This document shows positions 1-11,476 of a stretch of DNA of 64,000 nt, piece by piece. Each line of letters opens with the position of its first letter. Within the stretch, counting starts at the first letter, position 1. The position numbers and the translations under genes were made by a program. Origin of the DNA: Chinchilla lanigera (Eukaryota > Chordata > Mammalia > Rodentia > Chinchillidae); contig NW_004955404.1 in the NCBI RefSeq assembly GCF_000276665.1, forward strand, positions 31,611,583 to 31,675,582, given 5' to 3'. The notes beneath the pieces are model-generated. The model worked only from the letters and a program-made list of their open reading frames with translations. It did not search any database and had not been told where the DNA came from.

Positions 1-58
1 ATCTGTGTAAAAGAACAGTGTGAGTATTAAGTGCACAATCAGACGTTTCCTTTTTGTG

Positions 59-230
59 CGGGGGAAGTGGTACTGAGGATTGAATCCATTTAAAAAGTTT
101 TGAATTTTGAGAAAGGATGTCACTCTCATTAAGTTACTCAGGTGCTTAGGCTGGGCTTGAACTTGTAGTCCTCCTGCCTAAGCCTCCCAGAATGCTGGAA
201 TTACAGGCCTGTTCTACCACATTTGGCTGT
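59..230 (-). mobile_element. Composite B1-ID type SINE
   Basis: Read on the minus strand, a B1-like left part (CCTGTAATTCCAGCATTCTG form, then GAGGCTTAGGCAGGAGGAC) is followed by an ID-like tail seen here as gtactgaggattgaatcc. This is the B1-dID architecture known from non-murid rodents. Diverged, with no clear target-site duplication. Confidence 0.7.
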
Positions 231-407
231 CAAACTAATTTGATGAGTACAGATCATCCCGTTGAATAAATAGGTAGTAGTTGAGCTCACGATATATGTG
301 CTTCGTGGTTGGATAGAGGAATATGCTGCATTCAAAACCATGGATCTCATAGTGCTAACTTAAATAAATAGCATTTCAGGGGTGCTTCTTAGGGTATTAT
401 AATTAGA

Positions 408-507
408 NNNNNNNNNNNNNNNNNNNNNNNNNNNNNNNNNNNNNNNNNNNNNNNNNNNNNNNNNNNNNNNNNNNNNNNNNNNNNNNNNNNNNNNNNNNNN
501 NNNNNNN
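408..507. other. Assembly gap of exactly 100 N
   Basis: A round 100-N run, the usual placeholder for a gap of unknown size. The real distance across it is not known. Confidence 0.95.
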
Positions 508-1502
508 TTACATGTTTATGAGAAACTTTCTTGCTTTGATGACTGTGTTTCTTCTTTTGCTTTGTAAAAATCATGTTCATACACTCATTCCATATCCAAT
601 AAAAGAAATACAGAATTATTTTTCATAATATTTTATAATTAAACTAAGTTATTCTTGTAAGGTACATAGTAGTTTTTTTTGCCTAAGTACTCACAAACTT
701 TTTCCAAAATGTATTCCTTATATAAATATAATTTGTATATGGTATCACCCAGTTTAATCCTAGTCAGAGAAAGCAGTTTGCCTACATTGTTTGATTTGTG
801 GTTGCAGAACCTCTTTTTTTTCATATTGGCTAATTTCTGAGTTTTGCCGTACATCCTTGAAATCTTTGGTTAGGCCTTATAGTAAAATGCAAATACCCAC
901 CGTGTGAGTTCAGGAAGGGTAGCCTGAGGGTTCTAAACAAAACTTCACAGATTAGTCTACAGTCAGCCTTGAGTTAGGTTTAACATCTCACATTCAGTGT
1001 CCTGTTGAGTCTTCCTCTCCATCCTCATCTCAGCTTTTGAGCATGCTTTCTGTCTTACACAGGAAATTAAAACAGTAGGAAAAAGACTACGAACTCCCAC
1101 CGGGTCTGCCTGCACCCGTGCCTGCGTATTCTGCCTTCCCCTCTGAAATGAACTGTCCTTGCCTCAGGTTAGTTCCGTCTCTTCCCACTGCCTACTTACG
1201 GCCATCCTTCTAGCAGGTTTGCCACCTTTCTGCAGATCATTCATCTTTCTGTCACTACTGTATGTTTTTTCAATAGTTACAGCTGTTATCTCTCCCATCT
1301 CTAAGAGAGCCTCTCTTCACTCCTATGTTTCTCCAGCTCCTGTGCTAAGAGGCTGTCCCTATTGTTTTGGACTGAATTCCTGAAATTCTCTTTTGAACCT
1401 AAAGTTTTGGCCTTCAACCCCCACCAAAACTCATCTTGTCATAGTCACCTATGATCTCATACTGGTTACTTCTTTCTTCTTGGAAGCCTTTCTTTTTCTT
1501 CC

Positions 1503-1580
1503 GGGCTGGTCTCAAATTTGTGATCCTCTTACCTGAGCCTCCTGAGTGCTGGAATTACAGGCGTGCACTACCAGGTCAAG
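1503..1580 (-). mobile_element. B1 SINE fragment
   Basis: The + strand reads gctggtctcaaatttgtgat, cctgagtgctggaattacag and gcgtgcactacca, the reverse complement of the left part of B1/7SL SINEs. Truncated. Confidence 0.75.
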
Positions 1581-2576
1581 CTTGGAGACCTTTCTTACTA
1601 GGCTTCTTGATACCACACTCAGCTGGTTTTAGCTCTGGATGTTGCAGTATTTTCCTTTGTTCATAGCTCTTCATCTTCCAAACTATGTTCCTCGGGGTTT
1701 GGTCCCTGGAATTAGTTATGTGTCTCTGCCTAATTCTCTATGTCTTTCTTTCTATCCTGCCCACCTCTGTCACACTCACTCTCTTGATGAACTCACCTAA
1801 TTTCATGGCTTTAAATGCCATCAATATGCTATTAACTTCCAGGTTTGTATCTCAGCCCTGATCTCCCACTGAACACCACACCAATATACGGATTCAGTTG
1901 CCCACTGTACTGACATCTGCCTGGACGTCTATAAGCTTCTTAGAATTAACATGCCCCATGCTAAGCTTAAGCTATCCTCTTTCCTCAGTGTTCACCACAC
2001 CTCCATTTTTCTCCTCCTCTGGGCCCAAACCATGAAGTCACCCCGGCCCCTTCTCCTTCTTCTATACACCATGTCAGATCCATCAAAAAACCATATCATC
2101 TGTACCTTTAAAATTATATCCAGAAGCTGCTGCTGATGGCCACCTCCCTGGCCATCTCTCCTTACCTGAGGTTAGTGCAGTTCTCCATTATCCACATAGT
2201 AGCCAGAAGGATCCTTTGGAAACATAACTTATGTCATGTTATTTCTCCACTCAGTGCCCTCCAGGTGGCTTTCTGTCTCACTAGGGATTAAAGCTGAAGT
2301 CCTTTCAAGGCTTTGTATGATTTTGATCTGCCATGTCCCTGGCAGTAGCCTTGTCCACAATCCCAGCATACCGATTGGCCTCCAGCCCCTGTGGCTCCCC
2401 GGTTTCCTGAACACACCAGGCACGTTTGCGCTTCAGGGCCTTTGGACGCTGTGCCTGGTGTGCTTCTCCCCAGCATACTTCTAGGGCTCATATCTTTGCT
2501 GACTTTAGATTTTTCTCGGAGATCATCTTATAGAGAGCCTTTTCTCTAAAAGCGCGCTTTCTCTCCAAAGTTTTCA

Positions 2577-2690
2577 TCTTTCCTTTCCTTTCCTTTTCCT
2601 TTTCCTTTCCTTTTCCTTTTCCTTTTTCCTCTCCTGTCCCCTCCCCTCCCCTTCTCCCTGCCCTCCCCTCCTTTTCTCTCCTTGGAAATG
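2577..2690. repeat. Pyrimidine-rich low-complexity tract
   Basis: Tandem TTTTCC/TTTCC units grade into CCCCT-type units over about 110 bases. Purely C and T apart from a few bases. Confidence 0.9.
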
Positions 2691-2919
2691 TTCACTATCT
2701 AAAATTGATGATATGTTGCTTACTTCGTTTATTATTTTTTCTTCCTTTTCTCTCTCAGCCTCTCCCCATTTAAATATTGTGAAGGCAGGGATTTTTATTT
2801 ATCAGGAGCATCTTTTTTTTTATCCCTTTACAGAGCAGAAATGAAAATTACATTAGATTATAGTAGATTAACATGTCTACTTAACATTTTTATATAATTT
2901 TGTAAATTATATTGATTAA

Positions 2920-3112
2920 TTATTGAGTACCATCACTGTTCCAGATAGTCAGGCATACTTGCACATTTAATTCCACTTTCCCAGCTTATGTCTGAGATAA
3001 GCATTGTGACTTCCACTGATGAAAATCTTGAGGCCAATAGGGCATAATGTATTTTCTGTAGATGACTGTAAGAATTGGAGTGGAGCTTTAAAGTGAAGAC
3101 CTCTAACTCCAT
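2920..3112 (+). mobile_element. MIR SINE
   Basis: Shows the MIR order: attattgagtacca, a partly preserved core with cacatttaattcca, the dinucleotide-poor centre, and the end region. Diverged. Confidence 0.5.
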
Positions 3113-3159
3113 GTTGTACACATTTCTAATGTGCTTACTTCCTCTGTATGTGTGTGTGT

Positions 3160-3336
3160 GGTACTAGGAACTGAATCCAAAACTTTCACAGTGAGCTACA
3201 CCCTCAGCCCTTTCTATATTTTGTACCAGGTCTTGCTAAGTCACTAATTTGCTCAGTATAGGCTCAAACTTGCAGTTCTCCTGCCTCAGCTTTCCACAGG
3301 GCTGGCATGACAGGTATGTGCCACCATACTTGGCTT
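3160..3336 (-). mobile_element. Composite B1-ID SINE
   Basis: On the + strand an ID-like box (gtactaggaactgaatcc, gtgagctacaccctcagccc) is followed by a reverse B1 (cttgcagttctcctgcctca, ggctggcatgacaggtatgt). Both halves run in the same, minus-strand, orientation. Confidence 0.75.
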
Positions 3337-5487
3337 TCTTTCCTTTTAAAAGAATTATTTTTGCTTTTGAAATGGAATTTGAAAAGAATGGCCTTTGCCT
3401 AGCCTTTCACCATCTAAATCTTACGATCTGCTGCATCTTGTCTTGTTAACATTTCTCTCTTCTACCAAATTCAAGCTCTTCTGAGATTCCATTCTCTTAG
3501 TCAAATCACACTATTCCCCAGATTTTCCCCCATGAGTTACTTTTGTACATTTTATATATGACCACTTGTGAATGTATAATGGCTGTAGGGTAAGAAGACA
3601 TAAGACTTCTCTCTTTCTGAAAAGGAATGTGGGACTCTGAGCAGTAGGACAGAATGAGGGGCAGGGGGAATGTAGAAAGGTTCAAGGAAGACTCCTCTGT
3701 CTCCGCTACCTGCAGGGACATGAAGGAAGCAGCAGGCAGTCAGAGAAGAGCTGAACTGCAAGTGCCTTTGGAGCAAAGCAGCTCAGAGGGCTCAGAACTA
3801 AAGCCTGGTCTGAGAGGAAACTGCCTTGGCTCAGGGCCCAGAGATGAAAAGCAAAGCTACTTACACGACTCTGGTTTAAGTCACAGAGATACTGTGCTTT
3901 GCTTTCTTTGGCTCCAGATAGTTTAGTCTTTTCTAATCTCATTATTTTCTTCTTTTCTGGCTTAACTTTTGATGTGAACAGTTTGTTTCCACATGTGAAA
4001 AACAAAATGGGTGTGTATGTGTGGGGGGTGATTTCTTAAGGGCACCTTTAGTAAAATTCTGTGATTTAAAAGTCACTGTTTTATTTCAAGTTTGCATCTA
4101 GACTCAGTTAAAATTAAACTTCATTTTACTGTGAGAAATTTGCTTTAAAGTAAAAATTTGGATTTTTAAAAAAACAAATACAAAGAACCTCAGAAGTATT
4201 TTAGGATAAAATTAAAATGAGATTGTCGGTCTCACCCCGCAGAAAAACAGCACATATGATGTACGCGTCCCAGGCGCATGAGGCTGCCAATCTAGCTGAG
4301 AATGGCGAGTGTTTCCTTCATGGAAAGCCCTGTGTCCTGCCGTGTGTACATCTCCCGTCATTTTTCATTATTTAAGATGAGCTTTTTAACAGCCTAATAA
4401 AACTGATAACATTAAGTGAACAAGTTACTTCATGCCATTGTATTTTCTGCATCTTCCCATGTTTCCTGGACAGTCTAGAAACTAACTTTATTCATTTCTT
4501 AAGCAAAGAAGAACTATAAAGAAGGCATGCATTGCTTCCAAAACAAATACATTTCTGTCCCCTGCTGTCTCTATGTAAGACTAAAGTGTTTTTCTTATTA
4601 GACAGTTTTTCCAGTTTACTTGAAATGTTCCATAATGTTTTCTCTCAACCTTTATTTTTTCCAATTACCTAAATCTTGCTGTGCCTATTTAATTATTATA
4701 AAACAGTTAACAAGGAAATAAGCAGTTAAATGCATGTCAGTGGTAACAGATTGACCAAATTATGATAGTTTTGGTTTAAATATATTTTAGCAAGTTTATT
4801 TTCACATCCATATTTATATTTGCTTTATAAGTTCAACTAGTCCCTCTGAGGAGAAAAGGTATCGTGCTATATAGCTTAATCTTCTCTTATCTGTGTAATT
4901 GGTAAGTGTTGTAGTCGTTCAAACAGCGCAGGAAAAGCAGCGGTCATCAAAAGTAAAGTGTAGCTTTCCAAAGACAGCCAAAGTGTGTGCTCTTTAGTCC
5001 TGGGCAATCTGTGTATTTCCTGACTGCAGACTCAGGAAATACTTAACTTTTGAACCAAAAACGGTTGCTTGTGGGAAGTTTGATAATTGGCTGCATTTTC
5101 ATAGAGTGGACTTTCACAAATACAATGAAACTGCCGCTTCTTATTTAGAAAGAAAGAGAACTTCCTAAATGCAACTAAGGGCTAATACTGAGGCCGACCT
5201 CCATCTGGCTTATTCAGCGCTGTTTTGTATGAGACGCCAATGCACAGCTGGCTTCCTGACCAAGGGTACAGTATCTGTTCTTAGTGCTTTTTATATTACC
5301 CCGATGTGTTCCTCCTTTGTTTGCATAAGTCTTTAAATATCAGTGTGTAGTGCTTATAAAATGTGTTTCCTTTTGAGGGTTGAGTGAAATGTAGTTTTAA
5401 AAATATCAGTTGACTTCCTAAACTGTGATAAAACAATTATTATAATTAATTAATGAAGAGTAGTGTCACCTGAAGGAATTGAGTGGC

Positions 5488-5509
5488 TTTTTTTTTTTTT
5501 TTTTTTTTG
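5488..5509. repeat. Poly-T tract
   Basis: A run of about 20 T with no SINE body recognisable beside it. Confidence 0.85.
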
Positions 5510-8038
5510 GTCTAGAGAGAAATTGCTTTCATGTCTGAGTCTTGGCGGTCCTTGAATCTACATTGTTTTGGTGGTCAGTGAAGGTGTAACAACCAAATGC
5601 TGGCTACAGGTGGCACTGTGCATTTTCTAAATATCGAGACATTTGGACAAAGCTGTGTTCATTTTATTGTTAAATTGATTATTGTGTTAATGAAGATGAA
5701 TAATTCCAACCACTTAGTCCATTGCTAGCTTCATAATAAAAATGATTTTCCATCTCCTCAGTGTACATAATCTTGCTCTTATGTTAATATTGACCCAAAA
5801 ATAAAGTCCCAGAAATTGGAATTACATGAGACTCTTTTGAACATCTATCTAGTCCCCTCCTCATTTTTCTTCTGAAAAAAATTGTAGTTAACAGCAGTAA
5901 AACAGCTCTCCCCAGACGTACCGAGTAAATTATTAACAGGACTGGAGGTAGAATATAAACTTCTTAGTGATTAGTTTAGTGGAGTCTTTTTCAGTGTGTT
6001 GTTTTGGGTTAAAGATTAAATGTTGTCACAGAGTAAAATGTTTGCCTTGAATTGGTAACAAATCTGCATTAGACTCTGGGTTGCAGCCAGAGTCTGGGCA
6101 GTGGAGTTACTTGTAGCCTGACTATGCCCAGCAAGAATACATAGCTAGAGGATGCAGCATCTTTGAGATGCTGTGTAGCGTTTGGAGGCATTTTGCAAGC
6201 ACACAATACTTCCCATTTGGGCTGAGCAGAGAGCAGAGTGAAAAGCTGTGGCTTTCCCTTTTGGGGGTGCCAGCTCTCTTAAATTGTCAACAGGAATTTA
6301 CTAACCCTATTGCAGTCCATGAGAACTTTTATCACATTCTAGGTAGTTGTTCACTACTGTATATCTGCCCACGTTTGCCTGTGGCATCCATTCAATGTTT
6401 TCTGAGCACAGACTGTTTTTCTAGTGGTGATGTGGAAGGACTGTAGCAGGAAACAAAGTCACCTCCACTCAGTCTGTCTCACTTTGCCTGCAGTGTAATG
6501 GTCCATGAAAAAAAGATTTTGGAAAGATTCAACATATATGCAAAGGATTTAAATCCATTCAACAATACTTAGTACAGAGAAAAATACATCTGTTAATACT
6601 AGACTATAGGAGAATGCTATTCCAAAATACTGTGTGTGTGCAAGTAACGGATAGAAATGTTATTTCCCTTATGTTGCTTCTGATACATCCTTTAAGTAAA
6701 TGCCTCAATAAAAGGTTTGCAAGGTTCTCTGATAATTCATTTCTTTGCTATGGATATTTTGCTATCTTTCTGTTACTAGTGTGTCCCTTCTGGTGTGGGA
6801 TGAGTAAGCAGGCAGGGGGTGTGTAATGCTGTATTTTATACTGTGTCTTTTACATCAGGATGAGCCAAAATAGACCTAAAAGTTAGATCAGTTTTGTGCT
6901 TAGTGTCTGCAGCTCAGATGCGTAAAGGTTGTGGTCAGTCAAACCTGGGAGAAGGTTTTGAAGCTAACTAGAATCTGTTTTTTGATATAAACACCTCAAA
7001 TTATGGGAAGATTAAATTATTTGCACAGTTCAGAACTCAGGATGATCAACTTTGCTTATCAAACTTGGGTCATTTGCTGAATTACATTTAGTTGTCCAGT
7101 GTTTTCCTGTGGTCACAGGGATGAGTCTTGGAAATTCAGCCACTAATCAGATTTTCACTTAGGAGATCTCCAGATAACAGGAGAGAAAACAGGCAGCGAG
7201 AAGATCTGACAGAAAGGAGGTAGAACTGGTGTTATTTGCAGTTTCACCTATAGACTACAACTCTAAGGCTGTGCTCAAATAAGTGAAATAGTGTAGCGAG
7301 TTAAAAGAGATACAAGTTAAAAGAGTCCTACAGATAATATTTTTGATTCTGTACTCTATAGAGATACTTTTGGAGATTTAGGAGTACTTGGGTTAGAAAT
7401 TAAATGGAGCAGTATTTAGTGGAATAGAATTAGTGAGGAGGAATAGATCATCCCTTAGGGTTTTGCTGAACTGGAATCGTTTTACTTTTCACAAGATTCA
7501 GTGTCAGCTAGTTTATTCTCCATAGCTTTGGTCCCATTAGGTCGGGTGAATCACACAGTAAGGTAAGAAGAAAATACATAAGATCACTAGTCACATGTTA
7601 GCACTGCCATTTGACTGTCCCTGAGGTGTGTCAACTATTCAGGGTGGCTCACCGAAACTATAGCATAAGGACTTTATCCTTTCATAGGAAAGACTCTGGC
7701 CACCTGAAGCTTGTGATTTTAAAGCTATTAAAGCTTTTATAGTGTATCTTAAATAATTAAGTGAAAGAAGAAATTCTGGTTTAAAAATTGGCACTAGGAG
7801 AGTTAAAGAGCTACCCTATATCTTTGAATAGGAAGCAGCCCTTGATATAGTGTGATCTTCTTTTGCTGCCAGAGATTAAAAATTACTGAAAAAGTTTTTT
7901 TTGTTTAATACTAATATTGAAAACCTATTATGTACAGGGGATTATTCTTGGATCTGGGGATGCAATAGATAAAAATAATGAAAGAAAAAAGGGACAGAAA
8001 TCACCATCCACTTAAAACATATATTCTTTTATTTTTTC

Positions 8039-8211
8039 AGTACTGAGGATTAAACTCAGGGGCACTCTACCAGTGCTCTAGATGTCGAGCACTTTTTAAT
8101 ATTTATTTTGAGACCATCTACCTAAGTTGCTAAGGTGGGATTCAAACTTATGATCCTTTTGCCTCAGCTTCCCTCATTACTGGGATTACAGGCATACTGT
8201 GTACCTGGCAT
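8039..8211 (-). mobile_element. Composite B1-ID SINE
   Basis: The + strand reads agtactgaggattaaactca (ID-like tail), then a spacer, then tgcctcagcttccctcatta and ctgggattacaggcatactg (reverse B1). Same architecture as 3160-3336. Confidence 0.75.
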
Positions 8212-9329
8212 ATATATCTTACTTGACATAATAATTAGACTATCAAAAAATAGATAAATAAGCTATATAGAATGTTAAAAGCGCACTATGGGGAGCAAAA
8301 AAGCAGGGAAAAATCCAAAGAAATGGTGGCTGTGTGTATGTGCAAGTACACTGGGGCATATGAGACACCTGGGGGCGCTGTCTCATAAGGTGACCTGGCT
8401 TTAAATGAGGTGGAGTGAGCAAGGTGGATATCTAGGGCAGGAGCCTGCAGTTTGGAGAACTTCAAATAGGATAAAGGACTAGCAAGGAGGCCAGTGTGGC
8501 TGGAGTGGAGCAGGCAGGAAAGGAATGTAGGAGATGTAGGGCAGAGGAGACGAGGTGAGGATGGAAAGATGAAAGTCCAGGTTGACCATCTAAAGTCACA
8601 GGGAAGATGTGCCGCCACAGTACAGATTTAATCTCCACCCGTATCTGTGGTTGATAAGGGTCCTCTGGGGCACTGAAGATCTTGTCTTTTACTCTTCATC
8701 AAATTAGAGAGCTACTGGAGGGTTTGCATGTGAGCAGTGTGGGGGAGGTATAAAACTTCTCCTATACTTTCCTCGGGTTTCCAGCAGTGACTGACCGAAG
8801 ATAGAATCCAGGTGAAAGGTATCCAGTTTTTGTTTAGTAATTTTTATGTGTACACGGACTCGCTCACAAGAAAAACAAAGGTCTGAAGAAGCAGTTAGGC
8901 CAGACAAAGGGAGTAAATTAGGAAAACATGACAAGATGGAGCATTTGGGCTAAGGCAGATAATTGTGGAAAAGTGACTAGGAAGGTGGGACTGGTTTAAC
9001 ATAGTTTTTTTGTTAGATTTCTCTTGGTATTGACTCCCATGTTTGGCGATCAGCATGACTTCCTCCTGGTTCTGGGAGGACATCTTTCACTTGGGAGTTG
9101 TCTTGCTTTTAGGAAGCAAAGGAGGGTCAAAGTGCCCTTCTTGCTACTCAAGTGCCTTTAACTCAAAATGATCAGAACACCAGAGTGGTATATTTTCGGG
9201 TAGTATTTTTTTGGTTCCGTAAAGTAACAAGCCAGAAGTTTAATAAGGATCATTTTGGCTTTTGAGAGTAGGTTGAAGCGGGTGGAAACCAGTTAAAAGG
9301 CTATTGGAGTAAACCAGGTGAGAGATGAT

Positions 9330-9455
9330 AAGTGGTATTCCATTGTATGTGTGTGTTATATTTTCTTTCCTGTCCACTTGTTAATGGGTGTTTGGATTCT
9401 CTCCACTGTTTTGGCATTGTGATCAAAGCTGCTGTGACATTTTGCGTATGAGCTC
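9330..9455 (-). mobile_element. L1 remnant
   Basis: Contains ggtattccattgtatgtgtg and, further on, ttgttaatgggtgtttgga and aaagctgctgtgaca. This is the reverse complement of the conserved end of L1 ORF2, here heavily diverged. Confidence 0.5.
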
Positions 9456-10879
9456 TTCTGTGGTAATGTTTTGCAGTCCTTTGGCTGGGTCATGAGGAAG
9501 GTCTGTCACTGGACCCTGACTGAGGAGGTTCCCTGAAGGGTAGATGGTGACCTTAGTTCAGTCTGCCAAAAGGTTCCTGACTCATATAATAGATAAAGGA
9601 TTTGTTAGTGTGACACATAGGCAGGTTTATTATGCAGAGTTAGGAAGTAAGAGAGAATAGGAAAAAAGACTCCAGTTAGAGTGACTAGAAGGGGCTCACT
9701 CTGTTGAAATGTTCGGACAGGCTGCACAAAAACAAGAGGCCACCTTTTTCGGATTAGTTGAGGTAGAGCAGGGTGTGGGTAGGTCATTATCTCAGTGCTA
9801 GTTTCCAAGCTCCAGAGGAATGCCTATGCCTTGGGGGGCAGTTGGGGGCTCATGAGACATTTGTCCTTGCTCAGAGGGTGATCTCATCATGAAGTGGTCT
9901 CTGCAGTTCTGCCTTTCCTATAACCTAGGTGATCACAGGTTTAGGACTATGACTGGAGGCCTCTAGGCCTTGCTGTAGAGGATCTGTAAACGCTGGTAAT
10001 CAGAGATCCCTGAAAACTACTTTAGTTACTTTAATGTTGGTGTCCTCAGTCTGAAGTGGGATTAGGTAGGCCTGGTAAATTTAGGTTTAAGAAACCTGGT
10101 TTTGCCAGTTTTCCCAAATGATTTAACAATTCCTAAGGGCAGAGCTGAGCAGGGATCTGACCCAGAGTCTTAAGGTAATAGGACAGATAAAAACTGAGCT
10201 TCCTTGTTTCCTTTCCACCTGTCTTTATTTCTTTTATCCAACTCAGGTCTATTATTAAAGCTTAAAAAGCTGCCAAACAGCTTTCTGCCATGGTGTGTCA
10301 CTTACGTTTCTGCACCCACCTATGAGAGTTCCCGTTGCTCTGCCTTGCTGGCCCCTGGTCGATTTGATGTCAGCCATTCTAGCATCTGTGTAGTGATATC
10401 TAGCTGAATGGCTTCAGTGTGTATTTTCCTGGTTGCTAATGCTGATGATAGTGTTCTGGTTTTAACCTCTTTATCTAGAAAGTTAATTTTACCTTTATTG
10501 TTGAAGATTTGGTTCCTTTCAGCTGAGGCTCCTAAAAACTTTTAAAAATAATTAAAAGACGTATTCTGATTTATTAAAAGTTGGCAGTGACCTAGATAGC
10601 CTCATGGTTTCTTGTGAAACTCATAAACACAAAATTTGAAAGTATAATACTTGTATTAAATTTCAATTTTAATAATTTTTGTTATATTGGAATTTCACTT
10701 TGAAGTCATTTATGTCATATGGTGAAATTTAAATTTACACTCTATCTTGTATAGGATTTACTGCTTCCTGTAGTCAATGATTTAGGATGAAAATCCATTC
10801 CGTGTGCTAATAACAGGTCTTGATACACATAAATTATGTCAAAATGTTCCACTAAAACAGGATTTTCAATTTTCCCCAG

Positions 10880-11476
10880 GTTCCTGATGTAATCAGCAGC
10901 ATAAGGCAATTATCCAAAGCTGCCATGAAAGAGGATGCCAAACCCAGCAAAGACAGTGAGGACGCCTTTTACAACTCTCAGAAGTTTGAAGTCTTGTACT
11001 GCGGAAAGGTGACCGTGACCCACAAGAAGGCCCCGTCCAGCCTCATCGACGACTGCATCGAGAAGTTCAGCCTGCACGAACAGCAGCGCTTGCGGCTCCA
11101 GGGCGAGCGGGCCTCGGACCCCAGCGAGGAGCTGGTCCTGGAGGGGGAGGCTCTGGGGTCCCCCGGGGACAGCCTGCCCGAGGAGGAAGAGGAGGGGGAG
11201 GAGGAGGAGGCTGAGGACAGTCGTCCTGCCCCGCCGGCCCTGGCCAGCCCCGCTGCGTCGGCCAGCTCCCGGGTGTGCGTCCCTGAGCGGATTTTGGAAG
11301 ATTGCGGCTTTGAGGAGCAGCAGGATTTCCGGTCCCGGTGCAGCAGTGTCACGGGAGCCCTGCAGAGGAGAGTTCACGACAACAGCCAGAAGCCTCAGGT
11401 GCGACGCAGACACGCGAGCGCCCCGAGTCACGTGCAGCCCTCCGATTCGGAGAAGAACAGAACCATGCTCTTCCAG
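10880..11476 (+). CDS. TBC1D4: TBC1D4 exon 2: start of second PTB domain and phospho-loop
   Basis: 199 codons, phase 0 to phase 0, acceptor tttccccag and donor CAG/gtgcgg. It begins [29 protein letters not shown] starts a PTB fold (first strand and helix, residues about 33-70 of the exon). A long loop follows with an acidic run of nine Glu broken by one Gly (11180-11209), then [14 protein letters not shown] sequence and two Akt sites: RSRCSS (human S318 equivalent, AGT at 11345-11347) and RRRHAS (S341 equivalent, AGC at 11417-11419). It ends NRTMLFQ, where the PTB fold resumes in exon 3. The loop appears somewhat expanded relative to the human protein as recalled. The exon and the following 80 bases are far richer in G+C and CpG than the surrounding introns. 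The continuous open frame runs past the donor to a stop near 11558, so splice-site recognition defines the end. Confidence 0.97.

Larger units (their letters stand above)
1..10879. other. Intron 1 (3' part) of TBC1D4
   Basis: No coding exon is recognisable in this stretch. It holds SINEs (59-230, 1503-1580, 3160-3336, 8039-8211), a MIR (2920-3112), a pyrimidine tract (2577-2690), a poly-T run (5488-5509), an L1 remnant (9330-9455) and the N gap at 408-507. Parts of 1690-2500, 7900-8030, 8400-8620 and 9230-9330 look like degraded ancient interspersed repeats I cannot classify. The block 4190-5300 is largely repeat-free. Assignment to intron 1 follows from the human gene structure. Confidence 0.8.

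Noticed and set aside
389..580. Reading frames crossing the runs of N (also 24196-24628)
   Set aside because: Translation through gap characters is meaningless.
9470..9840. Possible LTR-like stretch
   Set aside because: Some resemblance to a dispersed repeat, but no terminal motifs, duplication or second copy in the window, so it was left unassigned.
10925..10927. ATG in exon 2 as a translation start
   Set aside because: The frame is open upstream to a proper splice acceptor and the family protein continues N-terminally into exon 1.
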